Shown: positions 1 through 7,465 of the stretch, piece by piece
How positions within the stretch are numbered: position 1 is the first letter of the stretch
Layout of the letters: the number at the start of each line of letters is the position of its first letter
From: Halomonas sp. A11-A
GTDB taxonomy: Bacteria; Pseudomonadota; Gammaproteobacteria; Pseudomonadales; Halomonadaceae
Assembly: GCF_003182195.1 (NCBI RefSeq)
Contig: NZ_QGTM01000013.1
Location: forward strand, 25,720 to 72,808
Length of the DNA stretch: 47,089 nt
Reading direction: 5' to 3'
Notes under the pieces: generated by a model
What the model saw: the letters and a program-made list of their open reading frames with translations, nothing else
What the model was told of the DNA's origin: nothing
The model's database searches: none
Translations under genes and position numbers: made by a program

Positions 1-1448
1 GGGAGTTCGTGCCCCCGGTGAAGGGCCAGTACTTCGACAACATCAGCCCGGTCAATGGCCAGGTGTTCTGCCAGGTCCCGCGCTCGAGTGCCGAGGACAT
101 CGACAAGGCGCTGGACGCCGCCCACGCCGCCGCCCCCGCCTGGGGCAAGACCTCCGCCACCGAGCGCTCCAACATCCTGCTCAGGATCGCCGACCGCATC
201 GAGCAGAACCTCGAGATGCTGGCCGTGGCGGAGACCTGGGACAACGGCAAGGCGGTGCGCGAGACCCTCAACGCCGACCTGCCGCTGGCCGTCGACCACT
301 TCCGCTACTTCGCCGGCTGCATCCGCGCCCAGGAGGGCACCGCCGCCGACATCGATGCCAACACCGTGGCCTACCACTTCCACGAGCCGCTGGGCGTGGT
401 GGGGCAGATCATCCCCTGGAACTTCCCGCTGCTGATGGCCACCTGGAAGCTGGCCCCGGCGCTGGCCGCCGGCAACTGCGTCGTGCTCAAGCCCGCCGAG
501 CAGACCCCGGCCTCGATACTGGAGCTGATGAAGCTGGTCGGCGACCTGCTGCCGCCGGGGGTGGTCAACATCGTCAACGGCTACGGCGCCGAGGCGGGCC
601 AGGCGCTGGCCACCAGCAAGCGCATCGCCAAGATCGCCTTCACCGGCTCCACTCCGGTGGGCGCGCATATCCTCAAGTGTGCCGCCGACAACATCATCCC
701 CTCCACCGTGGAGCTGGGCGGCAAGTCGCCCAACATCTACTTCGCCGACATCATGAACGCCGAGCCGGAGTTCATCGACAAGGCCGCCGAGGGCCTGGTG
801 CTGGCCTTCTTCAACCAGGGCGAGGTGTGTACCTGCCCGTCCCGGGCGCTGATCCAGGAGTCGATGTACGACGCCTTCATGGCCAGGGTCATGGAGAAGG
901 TTGGCAGGATCAAGCGCGGCAACCCGCTCGATACCGACGTCCAGGTGGGCGCTCAGGCCTCCCAGGAGCAGTTCGACAAGATCATGTCCTACATGGAGAT
1001 CGCCCGCGAAGAGGGCGCCGAGTTCCTCGCCGGCGGCGACAAGGAGAGCCTGGACCCGAGCATCGACAAGGGCTTCTACATCCAGCCGACCCTGGTGAAA
1101 GGCCACAACAAGATGCGGGTCTTCCAGGAGGAGATCTTCGGGCCGGTGGTGGCCGTGACCACCTTCAAGGACGAGGCCGAGGCGCTGGCCATCGCCAACG
1201 ACACCGAGTTCGGCCTCGGCGCCGGGGTGTGGAGCCGCGACATCAACGTCGCCTTCCGCATGGGCCGCGGCATCCAGGCCGGCCGGGTGTGGACCAACTG
1301 CTACCACCAGTACCCGGCCCACGCCGCCTTCGGTGGCTACAAGAAGTCCGGCATCGGCCGCGAGAACCACAAGGTGGCCCTCGAGCACTACCAGCAGACC
1401 AAGAACCTGCTGGTGAGCTATGACACCAACCCGCTGGGCTTCTTCTGA
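1..1448 (+). CDS. exaC: NAD-dependent aldehyde dehydrogenase, ExaC/AldB type, copy 1 (5' end outside window)
   Basis: Oxidises acetaldehyde and other short aldehydes to acids with NAD+, the second step of alcohol oxidation; cytosolic. The visible part lacks about 27 N-terminal residues compared with copy 2 downstream, because the window begins inside the gene. It shows the ALDH hallmarks: IIPWNFP cofactor region, the FTGSTPVG Rossmann motif, the ELGGKSPN motif with the catalytic general base Glu, and the nucleophile Cys in NQGEVCTC. It differs from copy 2 by only three residues (Y for C in NGYGAEAG, A for T in FLAGGD, V for M in ENHKVAL). A hairpin follows the stop at 1454-1480 and adhP begins 129 bp downstream. 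The family is certain; the exact aldehyde is inferred from the adjacent alcohol dehydrogenase. Confidence 0.93.
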   Translation, partial: EFVPPVKGQYFDNISPVNGQVFCQVPRSSAEDIDKALDAAHAAAPAWGKTSATERSNILLRIADRIEQNLEMLAVAETWDNGKAVRETLNADLPLAVDHFRYFAGCIRAQEGTAADIDANTVAYHFHEPLGVVGQIIPWNFPLLMATWKLAPALAAGNCVVLKPAEQTPASILELMKLVGDLLPPGVVNIVNGYGAEAGQALATSKRIAKIAFTGSTPVGAHILKCAADNIIPSTVELGGKSPNIYFADIMNAEPEFIDKAAEGLVLAFFNQGEVCTCPSRALIQESMYDAFMARVMEKVGRIKRGNPLDTDVQVGAQASQEQFDKIMSYMEIAREEGAEFLAGGDKESLDPSIDKGFYIQPTLVKGHNKMRVFQEEIFGPVVAVTTFKDEAEALAIANDTEFGLGAGVWSRDINVAFRMGRGIQAGRVWTNCYHQYPAHAAFGGYKKSGIGRENHKVALEHYQQTKNLLVSYDTNPLGFF

Positions 1449-1453
1449 TCCTT

Positions 1454-1486
1454 GCGCCGTCCGGATTCGCCGGGCGGCGCTCCTTT
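1454..1486 (+). terminator. Hairpin after aldehyde dehydrogenase copy 1
   Basis: An 11-bp stem, GCGCCGTCCGG (1454-1464) against CCGGGCGGCGC (1470-1480) with one G-U pair and a 5-nt loop, is followed by TCCTTT. The stem is strong but the U-tract is weak, so termination may be partial and adhP could be read through. Confidence 0.5.
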
Positions 1487-1577
1487 CCCAGCAGAGGGTG
1501 GGCCACCACCTCGTTCCCCGGGCGATGCCCCGAGCCCGACAGGGGCTCTCCACTCGAGCAACAGCAGGAGTAAGATA

Positions 1578-2606
1578 ATGGACAAGACGATGAAGGCCGC
1601 TGTGGTACGCAAGTTCGGTGAGCCCTTGGCTATCGAGGAGGTAGAGACGCCTCGGCCCCAGAAGGGCGAGATCCTGGTCAAGGTGGCCGCTTCGGGCGTC
1701 TGCCATACCGATCTGCATGCCGCTCACGGTGACTGGCCGGTGAAGCCCAATCCGCCGTTCATTCCCGGCCACGAGGGCGTCGGGCATATTGTCGCCATCG
1801 GCGAGGGCGTGAAACACGTCAAGGAGGGCGATCGTGTTGGCGTTCCCTGGCTCTATTCGGCCTGTGGCCACTGTGAGCACTGCCTGGGCGGCTGGGAGAC
1901 GCTGTGCGAGTCGCAGCAAAATACCGGCTACTCGGTGAACGGAGGCTTCGCCGATTACACATTGGCCGATGCGGGATTCGTCGGCCTCCTGCCCGATAAT
2001 GTCGACTTTCTAGAGATCGCTCCGGTGCTGTGTGCCGGCGTGACCGTCTACAAGGGGCTCAAGATGACCGACACTCGCCCAGGGCAGTGGGTGGTGGTTT
2101 CGGGCATCGGCGGGCTTGGCCACATGGCCGTGCAGTACGCTCGTGCCATGGGGCTCAACGTGGCGGCGGTGGACATCGATGACGGCAAGCTGGCGTTGGC
2201 CGAAAGGCTTGGGGCGACGGTCACTGTCAATGCCATGAAGACCGATCCGGTCGACTACCTGAAGCGCGAGATCGGCGGCGCTCATGGGGCGCTGGTCACG
2301 GCGGTATCGCCCAAAGCCTTCGATCAGGGCCAGCGCATGCTGCGTCGCGGCGGCACCCTGGTGCTCAACGGCCTGCCGCCGGGCGACTTCCCGCTGCCGA
2401 TCTTCGATACCGTGCTCAACGGCATCACCGTGCGGGGCTCCATCGTCGGCACCCGTCAGGATCTGCAGGAGGCGCTGGACTTTGCCGGCGAGGGCAAGGT
2501 AAAGGCCACCGTCGCCACCGACAGGCTGGAGAACATCAACGATGTCTTCCAGCGCATGATCGATGGCAAGATCGAAGGGCGCGTGGTGCTCGACATGACG
2601 TCGTGA
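1578..2606 (+). CDS. adhP: Zinc-dependent alcohol dehydrogenase AdhP
   Basis: Interconverts primary alcohols such as ethanol with aldehydes using NAD(H). The 342-residue protein matches the AdhP family length (about 336-345). Catalytic zinc ligands are Cys42 (GVCHTD), His65 with Glu66 (PGHEGVGH) and Cys152 (VLCAGVT). The structural zinc is held by Cys96, Cys99, Cys102 and Cys110 (CGHCEHC...C). The Rossmann glycine motif GIGGLG is at 176-181, and Asp199 at the end of the next strand suggests NAD rather than NADP. The start at 1578 is chosen because CAGGAG lies 7 bp upstream and it begins the conserved N-terminus ([12 protein letters not shown]); the frame is open further upstream without a ribosome site. 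Lying between two aldehyde dehydrogenase genes, it most likely supplies their substrate. Confidence 0.93.
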   Translation: MDKTMKAAVVRKFGEPLAIEEVETPRPQKGEILVKVAASGVCHTDLHAAHGDWPVKPNPPFIPGHEGVGHIVAIGEGVKHVKEGDRVGVPWLYSACGHCEHCLGGWETLCESQQNTGYSVNGGFADYTLADAGFVGLLPDNVDFLEIAPVLCAGVTVYKGLKMTDTRPGQWVVVSGIGGLGHMAVQYARAMGLNVAAVDIDDGKLALAERLGATVTVNAMKTDPVDYLKREIGGAHGALVTAVSPKAFDQGQRMLRRGGTLVLNGLPPGDFPLPIFDTVLNGITVRGSIVGTRQDLQEALDFAGEGKVKATVATDRLENINDVFQRMIDGKIEGRVVLDMTS

Positions 2607-2787
2607 GGTGCCACCGGAGAGGCCCCGGGGCGCTTGCTCCCTACCGTGCCTCGCCGGTCATGACACCTTCTCCCGACAAGGGCGCCCGGCCCGGCCACCG
2701 GCGGATGCCGTCCTGGACCGGGCTCCCCAGCCCACCACGCTGTAACGCCATCACCACATCATAACGACAACGCTCAGGAGTCACGCC

Positions 2788-4308
2788 ATGATCTACGCCA
2801 ATCCCGGCAGCCCGGATGCCGTCATCAGCTTCGAGCAGCGCTACGGCAACTACATCGGCGGCGAGTTCGTGCCCCCGGTGAAGGGCCAGTACTTCGACAA
2901 CATCAGCCCGGTCAATGGCCAGGTGTTCTGCCAGGTCCCGCGCTCGAGTGCCGAGGACATCGACAAGGCGCTGGACGCCGCCCACGCCGCCGCCCCCGCC
3001 TGGGGCAAGACCTCCGCCACCGAGCGCTCCAACATCCTGCTCAGGATCGCCGACCGCATCGAGCAGAACCTCGAGATGCTGGCCGTGGCGGAGACCTGGG
3101 ACAACGGCAAGGCGGTGCGCGAGACCCTCAACGCCGACCTGCCGCTGGCCGTCGACCACTTCCGCTACTTCGCCGGCTGCATCCGCGCCCAGGAGGGCAC
3201 CGCCGCCGACATCGATGCCAACACCGTGGCCTACCACTTCCACGAGCCGCTGGGCGTCGTGGGGCAGATCATCCCCTGGAACTTTCCGCTGTTGATGGCC
3301 ACCTGGAAGCTGGCACCGGCGCTGGCCGCGGGCAACTGCGTCGTGCTCAAGCCCGCCGAGCAGACCCCGGCCTCGATCCTGGAGCTGATGAAGCTGGTCG
3401 GCGACCTGCTGCCGCCGGGGGTGGTCAACATCGTCAACGGCTGCGGCGCCGAGGCGGGCCAGGCGCTGGCCACCAGCAAGCGCATCGCCAAGATCGCCTT
3501 CACCGGCTCCACTCCGGTGGGCGCGCATATCCTCAAGTGTGCCGCCGACAACATCATCCCCTCCACCGTGGAGCTGGGCGGCAAGTCGCCCAACATCTAC
3601 TTCGCCGACATCATGAACGCCGAGCCGGAGTTCATCGACAAGGCCGCCGAGGGCCTGGTGCTGGCCTTCTTCAACCAGGGCGAGGTGTGTACCTGCCCGT
3701 CCCGGGCGCTGATCCAGGAGTCGATGTACGACGCCTTCATGGCCAGGGTCATGGAGAAGGTTGGCAGGATCAAGCGCGGCAACCCGCTCGATACCGACGT
3801 CCAGGTGGGCGCTCAGGCCTCCCAGGAGCAGTTCGACAAGATCATGTCCTACATGGAGATCGCCCGCGAAGAGGGCGCCGAGTTCCTCACCGGCGGCGAC
3901 AAGGAGAGCCTGGACCCGAGCATCGACAAGGGCTTCTACATCCAGCCGACCCTGGTGAAAGGCCACAACAAGATGCGGGTCTTCCAGGAGGAGATCTTCG
4001 GGCCGGTGGTGGCCGTGACCACCTTCAAGGACGAGGCCGAGGCGCTGGCCATCGCCAATGACACCGAGTTCGGCCTCGGCGCCGGGGTGTGGAGCCGCGA
4101 CATCAACGTCGCCTTCCGCATGGGCCGCGGCATCCAGGCCGGCCGGGTGTGGACCAACTGCTACCACCAGTACCCGGCCCACGCCGCCTTCGGCGGCTAC
4201 AAGAAGTCCGGCATCGGCCGCGAGAACCACAAGATGGCCCTCGAGCACTACCAACAGACCAAGAACCTGCTGGTGAGCTACGACACCAACCCGCTGGGCT
4301 TCTTCTGA
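2788..4308 (+). CDS. exaC: NAD-dependent aldehyde dehydrogenase, ExaC/AldB type, copy 2
   Basis: Full-length 506-residue paralogue of the gene at 1-1448, the usual ExaC/AldB size. General base Glu262 lies in ELGGKSPN and nucleophile Cys301 in NQGEVC; a second Cys follows at 303. The start has a good ribosome site (CAGGAG, 7 bp before ATG). The 181-bp gap after adhP shows no strong terminator. About 14 nucleotide differences separate it from copy 1 over 1448 bp: six cluster in the part matching copy-1 positions 398-518 and six near the 3' end, with long identical stretches between. That pattern is expected from recent duplication or gene conversion. Identity stops at the stop codon, so the downstream flanks are unrelated. 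Confidence 0.95.
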   Translation: MIYANPGSPDAVISFEQRYGNYIGGEFVPPVKGQYFDNISPVNGQVFCQVPRSSAEDIDKALDAAHAAAPAWGKTSATERSNILLRIADRIEQNLEMLAVAETWDNGKAVRETLNADLPLAVDHFRYFAGCIRAQEGTAADIDANTVAYHFHEPLGVVGQIIPWNFPLLMATWKLAPALAAGNCVVLKPAEQTPASILELMKLVGDLLPPGVVNIVNGCGAEAGQALATSKRIAKIAFTGSTPVGAHILKCAADNIIPSTVELGGKSPNIYFADIMNAEPEFIDKAAEGLVLAFFNQGEVCTCPSRALIQESMYDAFMARVMEKVGRIKRGNPLDTDVQVGAQASQEQFDKIMSYMEIAREEGAEFLTGGDKESLDPSIDKGFYIQPTLVKGHNKMRVFQEEIFGPVVAVTTFKDEAEALAIANDTEFGLGAGVWSRDINVAFRMGRGIQAGRVWTNCYHQYPAHAAFGGYKKSGIGRENHKMALEHYQQTKNLLVSYDTNPLGFF

Positions 4309-4336
4309 GCCCGATCACGCCACGTCGGTAACGGCC

Positions 4337-4370
4337 GGGGGCGCGACGCGAGTCGCGCCCCCGCTGACGT
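4337..4370 (+). terminator. Terminator-like hairpin after aldehyde dehydrogenase copy 2
   Basis: A perfect 11-bp stem, GGGGGCGCGAC (4337-4347) with GTCGCGCCCCC (4352-4362), is closed by a GCGA tetraloop of the stable GNRA type. The tail GCTGACGTTT is only slightly T-rich. It sits between the convergent aldehyde dehydrogenase and Spy-like genes and could serve both strands. Confidence 0.55.
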
Positions 4371-4524
4371 TTCAGGCCTGCCTCGGGGGCGCTTCGCGTT
4401 CGCCACCCAGTAGCCGCCGCGCCTCGGTGAGGCTGGCCATGCGGCGGATGAACAACGCCGCGGCCACCGGCGAAACCGCGCCGCTGCGGATGTTGGTGGC
4501 AGTGCGCGCCAGGGCGGCGGTGGC

Positions 4525-5217
4525 TCAGTTGCCGCGCATCTCGTCATGGCCGCGGTAGGCCTTGCCATGACCGTTGCCATAGCTGCGCTGCATCATGGTC
4601 TCGCGCAGCTCCTCGAGCTGCTCTTCGCTGAGGAGCTCGGCCAGGGCCTCCTGGTGGCGGTCGCGCATCTCGCGCATGGCATCGCGGCGCTCCTCGCGGG
4701 AGTCGAAGTCGCGGCCGCGCAGCTCGGCCATGTCGGCGTAGATCGCCTCGCGGGTCTCACGCAGGGCCTCGCGCTCCTCGTCGGAGAGGCCCCACTCATC
4801 GACCAGCGCCTCGAGGCGCTCCTGCATGCTGGCGCGGCGCTGCTCCATCATCTCGGCGCGACGCTCCTCGCGCATCTCCCGGCTGGCCTCCTCCAGGGCG
4901 GCGCGCTGCTCATCATCGAGGATCTCGGCCAGGCGCTCCTGATGCTGCTCGTGGAGCTGACGCATCGCCTCGCGGTGCTCGGTGCGGGCCTCGTCCAGGG
5001 CTTCGCGGGTCGCCTCGTCGATGCCGGCGCGCTCGAAGAGCGCCTGGCGCTGTTCGGCCCGGTACTCGGCGCGGGCCTCCTTCCACTGCTCGCGCTGCTC
5101 CTGAGACTGCTCGGCCCCCTTGCCGTGGTGGGCGGCGGTGGCGGAGAGCGCCAGGGGGGCGATGGCGATGGCCAGCAGGGCCGGCGCCAGCAGCTTGCGG
5201 GAAACAGTTATCTTCAT
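4525..5217 (-). CDS. Spy/CpxP-like periplasmic protein with two helical repeats
   Basis: Probable periplasmic chaperone or metal/envelope-stress protein of the Spy/CpxP (LTXXQ) group. An N-terminal signal peptide (basic MKITVSRK, hydrophobic stretch, cut near SATA-AHH, residues 28-30) exports it. The remaining ~200 residues are almost entirely charged helix rich in Glu, Arg, Ala and Gln. The helical unit occurs twice: REAMRQLHEQHQERLAEIL around residues 82-100 and RDAMREMRDRHQEALAELL around 175-195. It has no cysteines; histidines cluster after the signal peptide and near the C-terminus (NGHGKAYRGHDE). AGGAG lies 7 bp before the ATG. It is 92 bp downstream of the response regulator gene, behind an array of four 11-bp-phased boxes, so it is probably a main target of that two-component system. 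Classical Spy is about 160 residues; this one is longer. Confidence 0.75.
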   Translation of the reverse strand: MKITVSRKLLAPALLAIAIAPLALSATAAHHGKGAEQSQEQREQWKEARAEYRAEQRQALFERAGIDEATREALDEARTEHREAMRQLHEQHQERLAEILDDEQRAALEEASREMREERRAEMMEQRRASMQERLEALVDEWGLSDEEREALRETREAIYADMAELRGRDFDSREERRDAMREMRDRHQEALAELLSEEQLEELRETMMQRSYGNGHGKAYRGHDEMRGN

Positions 5218-5268
5218 GGGGTCACTCCTTCGTGCCTCGGGTTGATGGTTCCAGTCTCACCCGGCGCG

Positions 5269-5307
5269 GTGCAAGGTCGGTGCAGCGAGCGTGCAAAGGT
5301 GGTGCAT
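5269..5307 (-). promoter_or_regulatory. Four 11-bp-phased GTGCA boxes before the Spy-like gene
   Basis: Plus-strand hexamers GTGCAA (5269), GTGCAG (5280), GTGCAA (5291) and GTGCAT (5302) recur at exactly 11 bp; on the coding strand they read YTGCAC/ATGCAC. Direct repeats with 11-bp period are the usual site geometry of OmpR/PhoB-family regulators such as the one encoded just upstream. The promoter-proximal TTGCAC (5274-5269) may overlap a -35 region, with a weak -10 (AACCAT) about 18 bp on. The ATG is 52 bp from the nearest box. Confidence 0.65.
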
Positions 5308-5309
5308 GC

Positions 5310-6029
5310 TCACTCCTCGGGCTGGTACTTGTAGCCCACCCCGTAGACCGAGCGGATCACCTCGCGTTCCGGCCACACCTCGCTGATCTTGCGGCGCAGC
5401 TTCTTGACGTGGCTGTCCACGGTGCGCTCGGAGACGATGCGGTGGTCACGGTACATGTGGTCCATCAGCTGGCCCCGGGAGAAGATCCGTCCCGGGGCGT
5501 GCATCATCACCTTGAGCAGCTGGAACTCCACGGCGGTGAGGGCCAGGTCCTGGCCGTCGGCCAGCGCCCGCCAGCCCTCCTCGTCGAGGAGCAGGTCGCT
5601 GCCCGCGGCCTGCTCGGCGCCGTCGTTGCCCTGGCTGCGGCGCAGCACCGCCTTGACCCGGGCCACCACCTCCCGGGGGCTGAAGGGTTTGCAGATATAG
5701 TCGTCGGCGCCCAGCTCGAGCCCCAGCAGGCGGTCCACCTCCTCGACCCGGGCGGTGAGCATGATCACCGGCAGCGCAGGCCAGCGCTGGCGGATCTCGC
5801 GGCACAGGGTCAGGCCATCGGTGCCGGGCAGCATCAGGTCGAGCAGCACCAGCGCGGGCCCCTGCCCCCCCTGACGCGCCTCGGCCAGCCACGGCAGCAC
5901 GGCGTCGCCGTGATCCAGGTGGTGGGTGGCGAAGCCGCTGCCGGCCAGGTAATCGGCCACCAGCCGAGCGATCTTGGGTTCATCCTCGACGATCAGGACC
6001 TGCTGTCCCTCGTGTTCCCTTGATGTCAT
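5310..6029 (-). CDS. OmpR/PhoB-family response regulator (BaeR-like)
   Basis: DNA-binding response regulator of 239 residues. The receiver domain (about 9-125) has the acidic pocket Glu15-Asp16 (LIVEDEP), phosphoacceptor Asp64 (VLLDLMLPG), the conserved Thr in MLTAR near 92 and Lys114 (CKPFSP). The C-terminal winged helix (about 140-236) ends in the typical VDSHVKKLRRKI and IRSVYGVGYKY motifs. Its start overlaps the stop of the kinase gene by 4 bp (ATGA), so the two are cognate and translationally coupled. Its likely targets are its own operon and the Spy-like gene, both preceded by 11-bp-phased GTGCA boxes. BaeR is the closest named analogue given an RND pump and a Spy-like gene, but CpxR or RstA types are possible. 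Confidence 0.9.
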   Translation of the reverse strand: MTSREHEGQQVLIVEDEPKIARLVADYLAGSGFATHHLDHGDAVLPWLAEARQGGQGPALVLLDLMLPGTDGLTLCREIRQRWPALPVIMLTARVEEVDRLLGLELGADDYICKPFSPREVVARVKAVLRRSQGNDGAEQAAGSDLLLDEEGWRALADGQDLALTAVEFQLLKVMMHAPGRIFSRGQLMDHMYRDHRIVSERTVDSHVKKLRRKISEVWPEREVIRSVYGVGYKYQPEE

Positions 6030-7465
6030 GCGATCTCCTCCCTGATGCGGTCGTCATCGAGCGGTGGAAAGGTGAGCGTCCAGCATAACCCACCCAGCGG
6101 CGAGGACGAGGGGTGCATCTCGCCGCCGTGGGCCTTGACCAGGGCCGCGGCGATGGAGAGCCCCAGGCCGCTGCCGCCGCTGGCGCGATTGCGCGAGCCC
6201 TCCACCCGGTAGAGGCGCTCGGTGAGCCGGGCAAGCTCGCCCTCGGGCACCCCGGGGGCGCTGTCCTCCCAGGTGAGCCGGATGCCCCGGGGGGTGGCGT
6301 CGAGGGTGACCCGCAGCCGGCCCGGGGCCCGGGTATAGGCGCAGGTGTTGTCGAGCAGGTTGTTCCACAGCTGGCGCAGGCGCTGGACGTCGCCGCGCAT
6401 CCAGGCCTCGGCCTGGATGCGGGTCTCCAGGGTGATGCCGCTGTCGGTGAGCCAGCCCTCGGCCTCGTCGAGTCGGTCGGCGAGGCTCTCGCCGAGGTCC
6501 AGCGGCGCGAGCAGCACCTCCAGGGCGCCGGCGTCGCTCTGGGAGAGCAGCCGCAGGTCGGCCACCAGCCGTTCGAGCTGGCCCACCTCCTGGGCCAGGG
6601 AGTGCAGGCTGTCCTGGTCGAGGCGACGGATGCCGTCCTGCATCGCCTCGATCTCGCCGCGCAGCACGGCGAGTGGCGTGCGCAGCTCGTGGGCGATGTC
6701 GGAGACCCAGCGGCTGCGCGCCTCGCGGCTCGCCTCCAGGGTGGCGGCCAGCACGTTGAAGTCCCGTGAGAGCCGCGACAGCTCGTCCTGGCCGCTCTCC
6801 GGCAGGCGGATGCTGTAGTCGCCCTCGGTGAGGCGGCGGGTGGCGAGTGCCATGCTGCGGGTGCGCCGCCCCAGCCACCAGGAGAGTCCGCCGGCCAGCA
6901 GCAGCGAGGCGACCCCCAGGGAGCCGATGATGATCGCCAGGTTGCGCTGCTGGCGGGAGAGGAAGATATGGTCCATGCGCGCCATCAGCTGCTCCGGGGG
7001 GCGATAGCCCAGGGTGCCGACCCGCTCCCCCTCGTGGAGGATCGGCAGCCAGCGCAGGGTGGCGGCCTCCTCCTCGTCGTCAGGCGGCAGGCCGATCACC
7101 GGCAGGCCGCCGGCGTCGTGGAGCACGAAGTCCTTGGGGTCGCCCAGGCGGCGCTCGATGCCCTGGGGCGGCATGCCGGCCCCGGGCCACAGCTGCTGGC
7201 GCACCAGGCGGTGCCAGGCCGACGGCGATGCGCGCAGCCACTGCCAGTCGCCGCCGCGATTCGCCCACTCCTCACCGAGCCCCTCGGCCAGGGTCTCGGC
7301 GCGGTTGGCCTGGGTGGTGTCCAGGTACTCGATGAAACCGCGGTCGAGGCTGCGCGAGATGCCCAGGAACACCAGGGCCGAGATGGCCACATTGACCGAC
7401 AGGATCACCACGAACAGCTTGACGCCCAGCCGGGAGACGGCGGGCCGGGGCAGACGCAGGCTCAT
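6026..7465 (-). CDS. Sensor histidine kinase (BaeS-like)
   Basis: Inner-membrane sensor kinase of 479 residues. A first membrane helix (about 15-37) and a second (about 175-197) enclose a periplasmic sensor region of about 135 residues. A HAMP linker (about 198-250) follows, then the phosphoacceptor His259 in the H-box SDIAHELRTPL. The ATPase domain shows the N-box (WNNLLDNTCAYT) and the G2 motif GGSGLGLSIAAALVKAHGG. ATGA overlaps join it to the pump gene upstream and the regulator gene downstream. It probably senses envelope damage or a toxic compound exported by the adjacent pump; the ligand cannot be read from the sequence. Confidence 0.92.
   Translation of the reverse strand: MSLRLPRPAVSRLGVKLFVVILSVNVAISALVFLGISRSLDRGFIEYLDTTQANRAETLAEGLGEEWANRGGDWQWLRASPSAWHRLVRQQLWPGAGMPPQGIERRLGDPKDFVLHDAGGLPVIGLPPDDEEEAATLRWLPILHEGERVGTLGYRPPEQLMARMDHIFLSRQQRNLAIIIGSLGVASLLLAGGLSWWLGRRTRSMALATRRLTEGDYSIRLPESGQDELSRLSRDFNVLAATLEASREARSRWVSDIAHELRTPLAVLRGEIEAMQDGIRRLDQDSLHSLAQEVGQLERLVADLRLLSQSDAGALEVLLAPLDLGESLADRLDEAEGWLTDSGITLETRIQAEAWMRGDVQRLRQLWNNLLDNTCAYTRAPGRLRVTLDATPRGIRLTWEDSAPGVPEGELARLTERLYRVEGSRNRASGGSGLGLSIAAALVKAHGGEMHPSSSPLGGLCWTLTFPPLDDDRIREEIA

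Noticed and set aside
2641..4254. Long open frame on the minus strand opposite aldehyde dehydrogenase copy 2
   Set aside because: It mirrors a well-conserved dehydrogenase gene; its product is Gly/Val/His/Asp-rich with no family motif. Long antisense frames are expected in GC-rich genes.
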